Assembly: GCF_003428335.1 (NCBI RefSeq)
Contig: NZ_CP031704.1
Location: forward strand, 1,302,001-1,366,000
Length of the DNA stretch: 64,000 nucleotides
Direction of reading: 5' to 3'
Source of the DNA: Solimonas sp. K1W22B-7
GTDB taxonomy: Bacteria > Pseudomonadota > Gammaproteobacteria > Nevskiales > Nevskiaceae
Shown piece after piece: positions 26,909 through 34,644 of this stretch. Under the pieces are notes generated by a model. It was not told the DNA's origin and ran no database searches. It was given only the letters and a program-made list of their open reading frames with translations. The translations under genes and the position numbers were made by a program. Every line of letters begins with the position of its first letter. Position 1 is the first letter of the stretch.

Positions 26909-27738
26909 CAGCCGTTCTTCAGGAAGTCCAGGACCGTGCGGTTGAACAGCCCGCGGTGTTCGATCATGACCCAGTGCCCACATTGCGGCACCAGCACCAT
27001 GCGTCCGTGCTTCAGGCCCTTGGCCAGTCGCATGATGCCGCTGTCCGGCATCATGTTCTCGTTGAGGCCCCAGAGCGTCAGCACCGGGCACTCGATCTCG
27101 CCCAGGCGCTCGGTCATCACCGGCACCTTCAGCGTCTTGATCACCTGCGGGTTCTGCAGCTTGGCCATCTCGGCCCGCTCGTGCACCAGGTCATCGGTCA
27201 CGACGCTGGCGTCCACCACGAAGGCCTTGATGAAGAAGTCCTTCATCGCCTCCTCGGTCACCGGCTTGCCGGACCCGTAGAGCGCGAACATCGCCTGCAT
27301 GCCCGGCATCGCCAGGTAGTCCGGCAGTTCGTTGAGCCCGCCCGGCGCCATCAGCACCAGGCGCTCGGTGCTGGCCGGGTGCGCCAGGGCAAAGCCCAGG
27401 GCCACCGCGCCGCCCAGCGAATTGCCCACCACGGTGACCTTGGCCACGCCGATCGCATCCAGCGTCTGCTTGAGGCAGTCCACGAAGAAGGACAGCGGGT
27501 ATTCCACGTCGGAGGGCTTGTCGGAGTAACCGAAGCCGATCAGGTCGGGCACGATGCAGCGGTAGCCGGCCTGGGCCAGCTCCGGATAGTTGCCTTTGAA
27601 ATTGCTGTAGCCGCTGGCGCCGTTGCCGGAGCCGTGCAGGAACACCACGACCGGGCCCTGGCCCTGGTCCTGGTAATGAATGCGGTAACCGTTCTGGAGG
27701 GTGACGTACTGCCCCTCGGGCACGGGTTTGCTGGTCAT
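26908..27738 (-). CDS. Meta-cleavage product hydrolase (alpha/beta fold)
   Basis: A 276-residue alpha/beta hydrolase of the C-C bond hydrolase group (TesD/HsaD/MhpC/DmpD). S107 in VGNSLGG is the nucleophile, HGSGNGASGY near 35 forms the oxyanion region, LTLWGLNE carries a likely acid and CGHWVMIEH the histidine. It would split a vinylogous 1,5-diketone ring-cleavage product into an acid and a 2-hydroxydienoate. ATG 27762 is an alternative start adding eight residues. It is first gene of the minus-strand operon; no extradiol dioxygenase is present in the window. Confidence 0.86.
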   Translation of the reverse strand: MTSKPVPEGQYVTLQNGYRIHYQDQGQGPVVVFLHGSGNGASGYSNFKGNYPELAQAGYRCIVPDLIGFGYSDKPSDVEYPLSFFVDCLKQTLDAIGVAKVTVVGNSLGGAVALGFALAHPASTERLVLMAPGGLNELPDYLAMPGMQAMFALYGSGKPVTEEAMKDFFIKAFVVDASVVTDDLVHERAEMAKLQNPQVIKTLKVPVMTERLGEIECPVLTLWGLNENMMPDSGIMRLAKGLKHGRMVLVPQCGHWVMIEHRGLFNRTVLDFLKNG

Positions 27739-27883
27739 GGGAGCGGAGTTTCCGGCGGGCATGGTTTTCTGCACGCGAATGGTCCTCCTCCGGGGCCGCC
27801 CCTGCTTCATCCTTTTGGAGTAAAGCTCAGACCCCCGCAATCGCCTAGGATGATGGCCGGAAAGGACTTTTTCGGGAGCAGGC

Positions 27884-28663
27884 GTGGAGCAGTTTCGGGA
27901 GCAGGGCAGGGTGGTACTCGTCACCGGCGGCGCCAAGGGCGTCGGCCGCGGCATCAGCGAGCGTTTCCTGGCCACCGGGGCCCGGGTGGTGGTCTGCGGG
28001 CGCGAAACCGTGGCCGACCTGCCGTCGGTGAACGGCAATACCGCCGAATTCGTCGCCTGCGACGTGCGCAACCGCGAGGCCGTTGACGCGCTGTTCGCCG
28101 GCATTGCCGAGCGTTACGGCCGCCTGGACGTGCTGGTCAACAATGCGGGCGGCGCTCCCTTCGCCATGGCCGACAAGGCCTCGCCGCGCTTCCACGAGTC
28201 GATCCTCGCCCTCAACCTGCTGGCGCCGCTGCACTTCGCGCAGAAGGCCAATGCCCTGATGCAGGCCCAGGACGGCGGGGGTGTCATCGTCTTCATCGCC
28301 AGCGTCTCGGCGCTGCGCCCCTCACCGGGCACCGCCGCTTACGGCGCCGCCAAGGCCGCCACCCTGAGCCTCACCACCTCGCTGGCCGTGGAATGGGCCC
28401 CCAAGGTGCGCGTGGTCGCGGTCAGCCCCGGCATGGTCCGCACCGAGCAGTCCGACCTGCACTATGGCGACGAGGCCGGCATCGCCGCCGTCGCCCAGAC
28501 CGTGCCGATGGCACGCCTGGCCGATCCGGCCGACATCGGCAACGCCTGCGTCTGGCTGTCCTCGCCCGAAGCCTCCTATGCCTCCGGCACCAATCTCGTG
28601 CTGCATGGCGGCGGCGAGCGTCCCGCGTTCCTGTCGGCAGCGGCAGTGAATAAGGACAGGTGA
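27884..28663 (+). CDS. SDR-family oxidoreductase
   Basis: A 259-residue short-chain dehydrogenase starting at GTG 27884 behind GGGAGCAGG. It has the cofactor motif TGGAKGVG, NNAG near 85 and the catalytic YGAAK near 150. It is divergent from the meta-cleavage operon with 145 bases between starts, so the two may share control. It could act on a hydroxy intermediate of the same catabolic route, including a hydroxysteroid or 3-hydroxyacyl-CoA; neither is shown by sequence. Confidence 0.85.
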   Translation: MEQFREQGRVVLVTGGAKGVGRGISERFLATGARVVVCGRETVADLPSVNGNTAEFVACDVRNREAVDALFAGIAERYGRLDVLVNNAGGAPFAMADKASPRFHESILALNLLAPLHFAQKANALMQAQDGGGVIVFIASVSALRPSPGTAAYGAAKAATLSLTTSLAVEWAPKVRVVAVSPGMVRTEQSDLHYGDEAGIAAVAQTVPMARLADPADIGNACVWLSSPEASYASGTNLVLHGGGERPAFLSAAAVNKDR

Positions 28664-28747
28664 ATAAAAACTAGCGTCTCCCCTCGCGCGGGCCGTTAAG
28701 ATTTCCGTTCGTATCGGGCTTGAACCAGATTGTCAGAGGGGATGGGA

Positions 28748-30700
28748 ATGCGTCGTTTGCTATGCCTGGGCTTGCTGCTGGCCGTGTCCGCCTGTGGCCG
28801 CAGCGACGAAACCGCCGACTCCGGCAGCAACCCGCCGCCCGCGAGCAGCAAGTGCCGCCACTACGCCGAGCAGCGCCAGCCCTTCTACGGCGACCTGCAC
28901 GTCCACACCAAGTACTCGCTGGACGCCAACACCCAGGGCACCATCATCGGCCCGCACGAGGCCTACCGCTTCGCCCAGGGTGAAGAGCTGGGCATCCAGC
29001 CCTACACCCCCGAAGGCCAGCCGCTGCGCACGACGCAGCTGTCGCGTCCGCTGGACTTCGCTGCCGTCACCGACCACGCCGAGCTGTTCGGCGAAACCGA
29101 GATCTGCACCAACCCCGAGCTGGAGGGCTACAACTCGCTGGAATGCCGCTTCTACCGCGCGGCCCCGGCGCAGGCCTTCATCGTCTTCAACTTCCTCGGC
29201 CCCGGCCTGATCGGCCTGCCCACGCCCACCGGCGGCGAGACCATCCCGCGCCTGCCGTTCTGCGGGCTCGGCGGCACGCGCTGCGTCGAAGCCGCCAAGA
29301 CCCCCTGGCGCGACATCCAGCAGGCCGCCGAGGCCTACTACGACCGCAGCGCCGAGTGCCGTTTCACCACCTTCGTCGGCTACGAATGGACCGGCGCGCC
29401 GCTGTCCAACAATCTGCACCGCAACGTCATCTTCAGCAGCGAGGTGGTGCCGGAGATTCCCGCCAGTTACATCGAGACGCCCGAGCCCGAGCTGCTGTGG
29501 GAATCGCTGGCGCAGACCTGCCTCAGCGAACAGGGCTGCGGCGTGCTCACCATCCCGCACAACTCCAACCTCAGCGGCGGCCTGATGTTCCGCACCAGGG
29601 ACCGCCACGGTGCCGACTTCAGCGAGGAATACGCCCAGGCGCGGCAGCTCAACGAGCCGCTGGCCGAGATCTACCAGCACAAGGGCCAGTCGGAGTGCCT
29701 CGGCACCACCGGCGCCGGCCTCGCCGACGAGCAGTGCGGTTTCGAACTGCTGCCCTACCGCAATTTCATCGGCAGCCAGGTCAGTCCCGCCGCCAGCGGC
29801 GTGCCGCTGGAAGGCGACTTCCTGCGCGCCGCGCTGAAGGAAGGCCTGCGCCAGGAACAGCTGCTCGGCACCAACCCCTTCAAGTACGGCTTCATCGGCA
29901 GCTCCGACACCCACCTCGGCACCCCCGGCCGCGTCAACGAGGCCGGCTACCCGGGCCACGGCGGCGCCGGCGGCAGCGCGCGCAACGAGCTGCCCGCGGG
30001 CCTCACCGACCGCATCGAGAACAGCCCCGGCGGCCTGGCCGTGTTGTGGGCCGAGGAAAACACGCGCGACTCCCTGTTCGCCGCCATGCGCCGCCGCGAG
30101 GCCTACGCCACCAGCGGCACGCGGCCGGTGGTGCGCTTCTTCGGCGGCTGGAACCTGCCCGCCGGCCTCTGCAGCAGCCGCAACTTCGCTGCCGACGGCT
30201 ACCGCGGCGGTGTGCCCATGGGCGGCGACCTGCCGGCCCCGCCCGGCAGCGGCGTCAAGCCGCGCTTCGCCGTCTCCGCCCTGCGCGATCCCGGCGTGGC
30301 CGGCGAAAAGGCCGAGCCGCTGCAGCACATCCAGATCGTCAAGGGCTGGATCGCCAACGGCGAGAAGCACGAAGCCGTCTACGAGATCGCCGGCAACAAG
30401 GACAACGGCGCCTCCGTGAACACCGACACCTGCGAGACCTCCGGCGCTGGCTACGCCAGCCTCTGCAGCGTCTGGGAAGACCCGGACTTCGACCCCGCGC
30501 AAAGCGCCTTCTACTACGCCCGCGTGCTGGAAAACCCCAGCTGCCGCTGGTCCACGCGCCAGTGCGTCGCAGCGGGTGTGAGCTGCGCCGATCCGGACGC
30601 CGTGCCGGAAGAGTTCGCGGACTGCTGCAACGCGGATTATCCGAAGACGGTGCAGGAGCGGGCCTGGACCTCGCCGATCTGGTATCGGGCAGCGCAGTAG
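28748..30700 (+). CDS. DUF3604 (PHP-like) lipoprotein
   Basis: A 650-residue protein. ATG 28748 has AGAGGGG six bases upstream and gives a lipoprotein signal ending AVSAC. The motif YGDLHVHTKYSLDA lies near 52 and AAVTDHAE near 105, giving the metal-binding histidines and aspartate of PHP-type metallohydrolases; the family is DUF3604. Enzymatic activity is not established. It is followed after 14 bases by a membrane-anchored PpiC-like protein and then HupE, a trio I recall from other proteobacteria. Confidence 0.85.
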   Translation: MRRLLCLGLLLAVSACGRSDETADSGSNPPPASSKCRHYAEQRQPFYGDLHVHTKYSLDANTQGTIIGPHEAYRFAQGEELGIQPYTPEGQPLRTTQLSRPLDFAAVTDHAELFGETEICTNPELEGYNSLECRFYRAAPAQAFIVFNFLGPGLIGLPTPTGGETIPRLPFCGLGGTRCVEAAKTPWRDIQQAAEAYYDRSAECRFTTFVGYEWTGAPLSNNLHRNVIFSSEVVPEIPASYIETPEPELLWESLAQTCLSEQGCGVLTIPHNSNLSGGLMFRTRDRHGADFSEEYAQARQLNEPLAEIYQHKGQSECLGTTGAGLADEQCGFELLPYRNFIGSQVSPAASGVPLEGDFLRAALKEGLRQEQLLGTNPFKYGFIGSSDTHLGTPGRVNEAGYPGHGGAGGSARNELPAGLTDRIENSPGGLAVLWAEENTRDSLFAAMRRREAYATSGTRPVVRFFGGWNLPAGLCSSRNFAADGYRGGVPMGGDLPAPPGSGVKPRFAVSALRDPGVAGEKAEPLQHIQIVKGWIANGEKHEAVYEIAGNKDNGASVNTDTCETSGAGYASLCSVWEDPDFDPAQSAFYYARVLENPSCRWSTRQCVAAGVSCADPDAVPEEFADCCNADYPKTVQERAWTSPIWYRAAQ

Positions 30701-30714
30701 GACAGGCCTTGCAG

Positions 30715-31635
30715 TTGCCGCGCCTCTTTCGTCGACCCCTAGTCCACTTCCTCCTCCTCGGCGGCCTGCTGTTCCTCGCCCAGGGCTGGCTGCCGCGTGC
30801 CGCCGACACCATCCGCGTCAGCGCCGCCGACGTCGAGCGCCTGCGCCAGGACTGGCGGCGCGACACCGGCCATGCCCCCAGCGACGTGCAACTGCAGGCC
30901 AGCTATCGTCGCTGGCTGGAAGACGAAGCCCTGCTGCGCGAGGCCCTGCGCCTGGGCCTGGACCAGCGCGACGCCGTCGCACGGCGCCGCCTGCTGATGA
31001 ACCTGCGCTTCGCCTTCCCCGAGACCGCGCTCGACGACGCCTCGCTGCTGCGTGAAGCGGAAGCGCTGGAGATGCAGCAGAGTGACCTGGTGGCGCGCCG
31101 CCGCCTGATCCAGGCCATGGAGCAGCGCCTGCTCGGCGAGCTGCAGTGGTCCGAGCAGGAACTGCGCGACTACGTCGCCGCCCACCCCGAGCGCTATGCC
31201 GGCGCGGTGCGCTACCGCTTCCGCCAGGTCTTCCTCGCCCCCGAACGCATGCCGCAGGAAGCGCAAAGCCTGCTGGCCGCCCTGCGCGCCGGACAAGCCG
31301 ACGCGACCGGCGACGCCTTCCTGCTTGGCGAACGCTTCAACGCGCTGGCCCCCGACGAGATCACGCGCCAGTTCGGCCCCGCGCTGGCGCAGGCACTTGT
31401 CGCCGCCAAACCCGGCGAATGGAGCGGCCCGGTCGCCTCGCCCTACGGCAATCACCTGCTGCTGCTGGAACGCCGCGAAGCCGCCGCCACCATCGACTAC
31501 GCCAGTGTGCGCCGCCAGGCCGCCTACGCCCTGCTGGCCGAGCGCGAAGCCCAGCGCCTGGCGCAGGCCCGCGCGCGGCTGCTGCGGCAGTACCGCGTCG
31601 AGCCCGGCCCCGGCGTGCCGGAGACCGTCTCGTGA
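30715..31635 (+). CDS. Membrane-anchored peptidyl-prolyl isomerase, PpiC/parvulin type
   Basis: A 306-residue protein. No ATG lies at a sensible position; TTG 30715 has AGGACAGG at a good distance and gives PRLFRRPLVHFLLLGGLLFLAQ, a single N-terminal membrane helix. A helical SurA-N-like region follows, then a degenerate parvulin domain (RYRFRQVFLAPER, ALAPDEITRQFGPALAQAL, GEWSGPVASPYGNHLLLL). The PPIase core lacks some usual conserved residues and may work mainly as a periplasmic chaperone. Its stop overlaps the HupE start by four bases. Confidence 0.78.
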   Translation: MPRLFRRPLVHFLLLGGLLFLAQGWLPRAADTIRVSAADVERLRQDWRRDTGHAPSDVQLQASYRRWLEDEALLREALRLGLDQRDAVARRRLLMNLRFAFPETALDDASLLREAEALEMQQSDLVARRRLIQAMEQRLLGELQWSEQELRDYVAAHPERYAGAVRYRFRQVFLAPERMPQEAQSLLAALRAGQADATGDAFLLGERFNALAPDEITRQFGPALAQALVAAKPGEWSGPVASPYGNHLLLLERREAAATIDYASVRRQAAYALLAEREAQRLAQARARLLRQYRVEPGPGVPETVS

Positions 31636-32615
31636 AGCGCCTGCTCCTGCTGCTGGCCCTGTTGTGGAGCGGCACGCTGGCCGCGCATCCGCTGGCACCT
31701 GCGCTGCTGCAGCTCAAGGAAGGCGAGGGCGGCAAGGTGGAGCTGCTGTGGCGTGCCTCCATCCTGCAGGCGGTGGGCGTGGAGCCGCGCCTGCCGGCCG
31801 ACTGCCGCCGGCTGGATGAACCCGCCGTGATCCGCGACGAGCGCGGTGCGCTGACCGCGCGCTGGACGCTGGACTGCGGCACCGGCCTCTCTGGCAAGAC
31901 CCTCTTGGTGCCGCAGCTGGACCGTGCCGGCATCAACGTCATCCTGCGCATCGAGCGCCCGGACGGCTCGGTGCTCAAGACCCTGCTCGACGCGTCACGG
32001 CCCGATTACAGCGTGCCCGCGCTGCAGGCCGCGCCCGCCGTTTTCCCGTCCTACCTGCAACTGGGCGTGGAGCACCTGCTGCTGGGCTTCGACCACCTGC
32101 TGTTCGTCACCGGCCTGGTGCTGCTGGTGCGGCGCCTGCGCGCGCTGCTGATCACCGTCACCGCCTTCACCCTCGGCCACAGCATCACCCTGAGCCTGGC
32201 CGCCCTGGGTTTCGTGCACGTCGATTCCGGCTATACCGAGCTGGGCATCGCCCTGAGCATCCTGCTGCTGGCCTGCGAACTGGCGCGGCCTGCCGGCAGC
32301 CCGCCAACCCTGCTGGCGCGCCGCCCGGCGCTGATGGCGGTCGCCTTCGGCCTGCTCCACGGCCTCGGCTTCGCCGGCGCCCTCGCCGAAATCGGCCTGC
32401 CCCAGGCCGAGATCCCCCTGGCCCTGTTCGGCTTCAACGTCGGGATCGAACTGGGACAGCTGCTGCTGGTCACGGCCCTGCTGGGCCTGGGCTGGCTGTG
32501 GCGGCGCCTGCCGCTGGCGGCGGAAAGGCCGGCGGCGCTGGCGCGCTTGCTGCCGGTCTATCTGATCGGCTCGCTGGCGGCTTACTGGTGCCTGGAAAGG
32601 GCGGCAGCGCTATAG
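31632..32615 (+). CDS. HupE/UreJ-family membrane protein
   Basis: A 327-residue protein from GTG 31632, overlapping the previous stop (GTGA). A signal peptide ends TLAAHP, a periplasmic beta-rich domain covers about 20-130, and several membrane helices follow with the family motif EHLLLGFDHLLFV near 145 and FTLGHSITLSLA near 180. HupE/UreJ proteins are proposed metal permeases, but this long subgroup found with DUF3604 is uncharacterised. It is the last gene of the trio. Confidence 0.82.
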   Translation: MKRLLLLLALLWSGTLAAHPLAPALLQLKEGEGGKVELLWRASILQAVGVEPRLPADCRRLDEPAVIRDERGALTARWTLDCGTGLSGKTLLVPQLDRAGINVILRIERPDGSVLKTLLDASRPDYSVPALQAAPAVFPSYLQLGVEHLLLGFDHLLFVTGLVLLVRRLRALLITVTAFTLGHSITLSLAALGFVHVDSGYTELGIALSILLLACELARPAGSPPTLLARRPALMAVAFGLLHGLGFAGALAEIGLPQAEIPLALFGFNVGIELGQLLLVTALLGLGWLWRRLPLAAERPAALARLLPVYLIGSLAAYWCLERAAAL

Positions 32616-32623
32616 ATCTTCGT

Positions 32624-32800
32624 CCCCTCTCCCGCTTGCGGGAGAGGGGTAGGGGAGAGGGTTTCTGTAAATGGTGAGTTGGCTAGCCTTGCGAGAGTTA
32701 CAGCCCCTTTCCCGGCAACCGCTCCATGCGTTGCCCTACCTCGGTGATCCATCCTCTCGCAGGCCCTGAGGACCACCCTCTCCCGCGTGCGGGAGAGGGG
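32624..32800. repeat. Composite CCCTCTCCC element with inverted 41-bp segment
   Basis: Terminal palindromes at 32624-32649 and 32776-32799 bracket a core that includes 32713-32753. The core segment is the reverse complement of 2883-2923 with two mismatches. This is the most complete copy of the repeat in the window. No gene is seen between 32616 and 32885. Confidence 0.78.
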
Positions 32801-32885
32801 ACAGGAAGACTGTGCAGCACGCGGCTTCGGCCCCCTGGCGCGATCCTTGCTCCTTCCCGAACTCCACGCCCCGGTCCTTTCCGCA

Positions 32886-33329
32886 ATGCTTCGCCACCTG
32901 TCTGCGCTTCTCCTGCTATTGCCGTGGCCAGCGATAGCCGCGGACGGGGCTGCCCTGTACGCGCAGCGCTGCGCCGTCTGCCATCAAACGCAGGGTCAAG
33001 GCATTGCCGGCCACGCCCCGCCGCTGACGGGAATGGAGCAGTGGCTGGCCACCGAAGAGGGGCGCACCTACATCGCGCGCGTCGTCATACATGGATTGGC
33101 CGGACCGATCACGGTCCGCGGACAACCCTATTCCGATTTGATGCTGACCTTTCGCTGGCGCTTGCAGGATGACGATCTGGTCGCGGTGCTTCGCTACGTC
33201 GCGGAGACATTGAATGAGCCGGCGGCAGGCTACAAGCCGATCAGCCTGGAAACGCTCAGCGCCGCGCGCGCGGCATCTGGCCGCGATGTGGACAGCCTCG
33301 CGCTGCGAGCACGACTGCCCGAACGCTGA
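32886..33329 (+). CDS. Small periplasmic cytochrome c
   Basis: A 147-residue protein. ATG 32886 gives a clean signal peptide ending AIAADG; the open frame upstream lies in the repeat. One haem site, CAVCH, follows in LYAQRCAVCHQTQGQG. A candidate sixth haem ligand is a methionine in SDLMLTFRW. It resembles single-haem class I cytochromes found with alcohol and aldehyde dehydrogenases, but its partner is not evident here. Transcription direction matches the upstream HupE trio. Confidence 0.85.
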   Translation: MLRHLSALLLLLPWPAIAADGAALYAQRCAVCHQTQGQGIAGHAPPLTGMEQWLATEEGRTYIARVVIHGLAGPITVRGQPYSDLMLTFRWRLQDDDLVAVLRYVAETLNEPAAGYKPISLETLSAARAASGRDVDSLALRARLPER

Positions 33330-33479
33330 GGTCGCTTGCGTCGCCATTCGGGGACGTCGCGAACAGCGCCTCCTGGCGCCTGGCAGAGCCCGGGCGGGTC
33401 AAGACCCGCTCTTGAGTTGACGTGCCCGGCAAGCCGGGTTACCCAGCTCATGTAAAACCTCAGACGCCAAGGAGACATC

Positions 33480-33935
33480 ATGACAGTCAAGCGTATGGAC
33501 AACGTTGGCATTGTGGTGCAAGACCTCGATGCCGCCATTGAGTTCTTCACCGAACTTGGCCTTGCCCTCGAAGGTCGCATGCCCGTCGAAGGCGAGTGGG
33601 CTGGCCGCGTCACCGGAGTGCGCGGCCAGCGCGTCGAGATCGCCATGATGCGCACCCCCGACGGCCACGGCCGCGTCGAGCTCTCGCGTTTCGACGCCCC
33701 CGCCATCGCGTCCGATCACCGCACAGCGCCCGTGAACTCCTTGGGATACCTCCGCGTCATGTTCGCCGTCGAGGACATCGACGACACCCTCGCCCGGCTC
33801 AGCGGGCTCGGTGCGACGGTGGTCGATGAAGTCGTCAACTACGAAGACATCTACCGGCTCTGCTACATCCGGGGTCCCGAAGGAATTCTCATCGGGCTCG
33901 CCCAGCAACTCGAGCAGGGCCCGGGCGGGTCTTGA
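33480..33935 (+). CDS. VOC-family (glyoxalase-like) protein
   Basis: A 151-residue protein with two beta-alpha-beta-beta-beta modules: DNVGIVVQDLDAAIEFFTELG at the start and LRVMFAVEDIDDTLARL near 84. Such proteins bind a metal and act as lyases, dioxygenases or resistance proteins. The start has AAGGAG. A GGGCGG/CCGCCC hairpin spans the stop. The GNAT gene is convergent, 15 bases away. The pair looks like an inserted small-gene island with slightly lower GC. Confidence 0.84.
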   Translation: MTVKRMDNVGIVVQDLDAAIEFFTELGLALEGRMPVEGEWAGRVTGVRGQRVEIAMMRTPDGHGRVELSRFDAPAIASDHRTAPVNSLGYLRVMFAVEDIDDTLARLSGLGATVVDEVVNYEDIYRLCYIRGPEGILIGLAQQLEQGPGGS

Positions 33936-33950
33936 TCCGCCCCATTTGAA

Positions 33951-34451
33951 CTAAGCAGCCCTTGGCGATTGCCCGCTTTCGGGTGGTGTAACGGCTTTTG
34001 TCATGGGAACGCACGCCAACTCGATCCCTCGGGGAGATTTATAGATCTCGACGGAATCCCCGATCCAGCCACAATGGCGATAGAACGGCGCAGCATTCAG
34101 CGTAGCGCTCAGATTCATGGAAACAATCCCATGCGAATGGGCAAGACGCTCCAGGAAATCCATCATCTGCCGACCGATTCCAAGGCCCATGTGCGACGGC
34201 CTGACGAACATTGCGTCCACTTGCCCGGTCGCAATGTTCAACATCCCGGTTACCGCAACGAGACCTCCCTCATCCCCAACGTGGAAACTCTGCTCTACGG
34301 CGTCCGCCCACACGTCGTTGGGTGCGCCAGATGTCCATATGGTCAAGAGGTCAGCGGGGTAGTATTGGGTGCAAGCCTTCAATATGGCTTCCTTTCGGAT
34401 GTCCCAAGCCGCCTGAGCGTCAGCCCTCGTCGCTTTTCGGATTTTCATCAT
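33951..34451 (-). CDS. GNAT-family N-acetyltransferase
   Basis: A 166-residue acetyltransferase starting MMKIRKATRADAQAAWDIR. The acetyl-CoA-binding segment VRPSHMGLGIGRQMMDFLE lies near 100 and the typical C-terminal YRHCGW near 129. The substrate (small molecule or protein N-terminus) cannot be inferred. Base composition is noticeably less GC-rich than the neighbouring genes, which hints at horizontal acquisition. It is convergent with the VOC gene. Confidence 0.85.
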   Translation of the reverse strand: MMKIRKATRADAQAAWDIRKEAILKACTQYYPADLLTIWTSGAPNDVWADAVEQSFHVGDEGGLVAVTGMLNIATGQVDAMFVRPSHMGLGIGRQMMDFLERLAHSHGIVSMNLSATLNAAPFYRHCGWIGDSVEIYKSPRGIELACVPMTKAVTPPESGQSPRAA

Positions 34452-34644
34452 CCTGGAATGCTACCCACTAACAAGATTTAGTGTCGTGGTCGACCGCTCC
34501 TGGCACCAGCCGGCCTGCGGCGACCGGCGGTGACCGTCGCAGCCGGGGTCACCCGGGTGACGTCAAAGCGCAGGCAAAAGCAGCCGATGCGGGTCTTCCA
34601 GCGCAGGTAGAATGCGGCCTGCCCCAATGCTGCCCAGGTCAACA

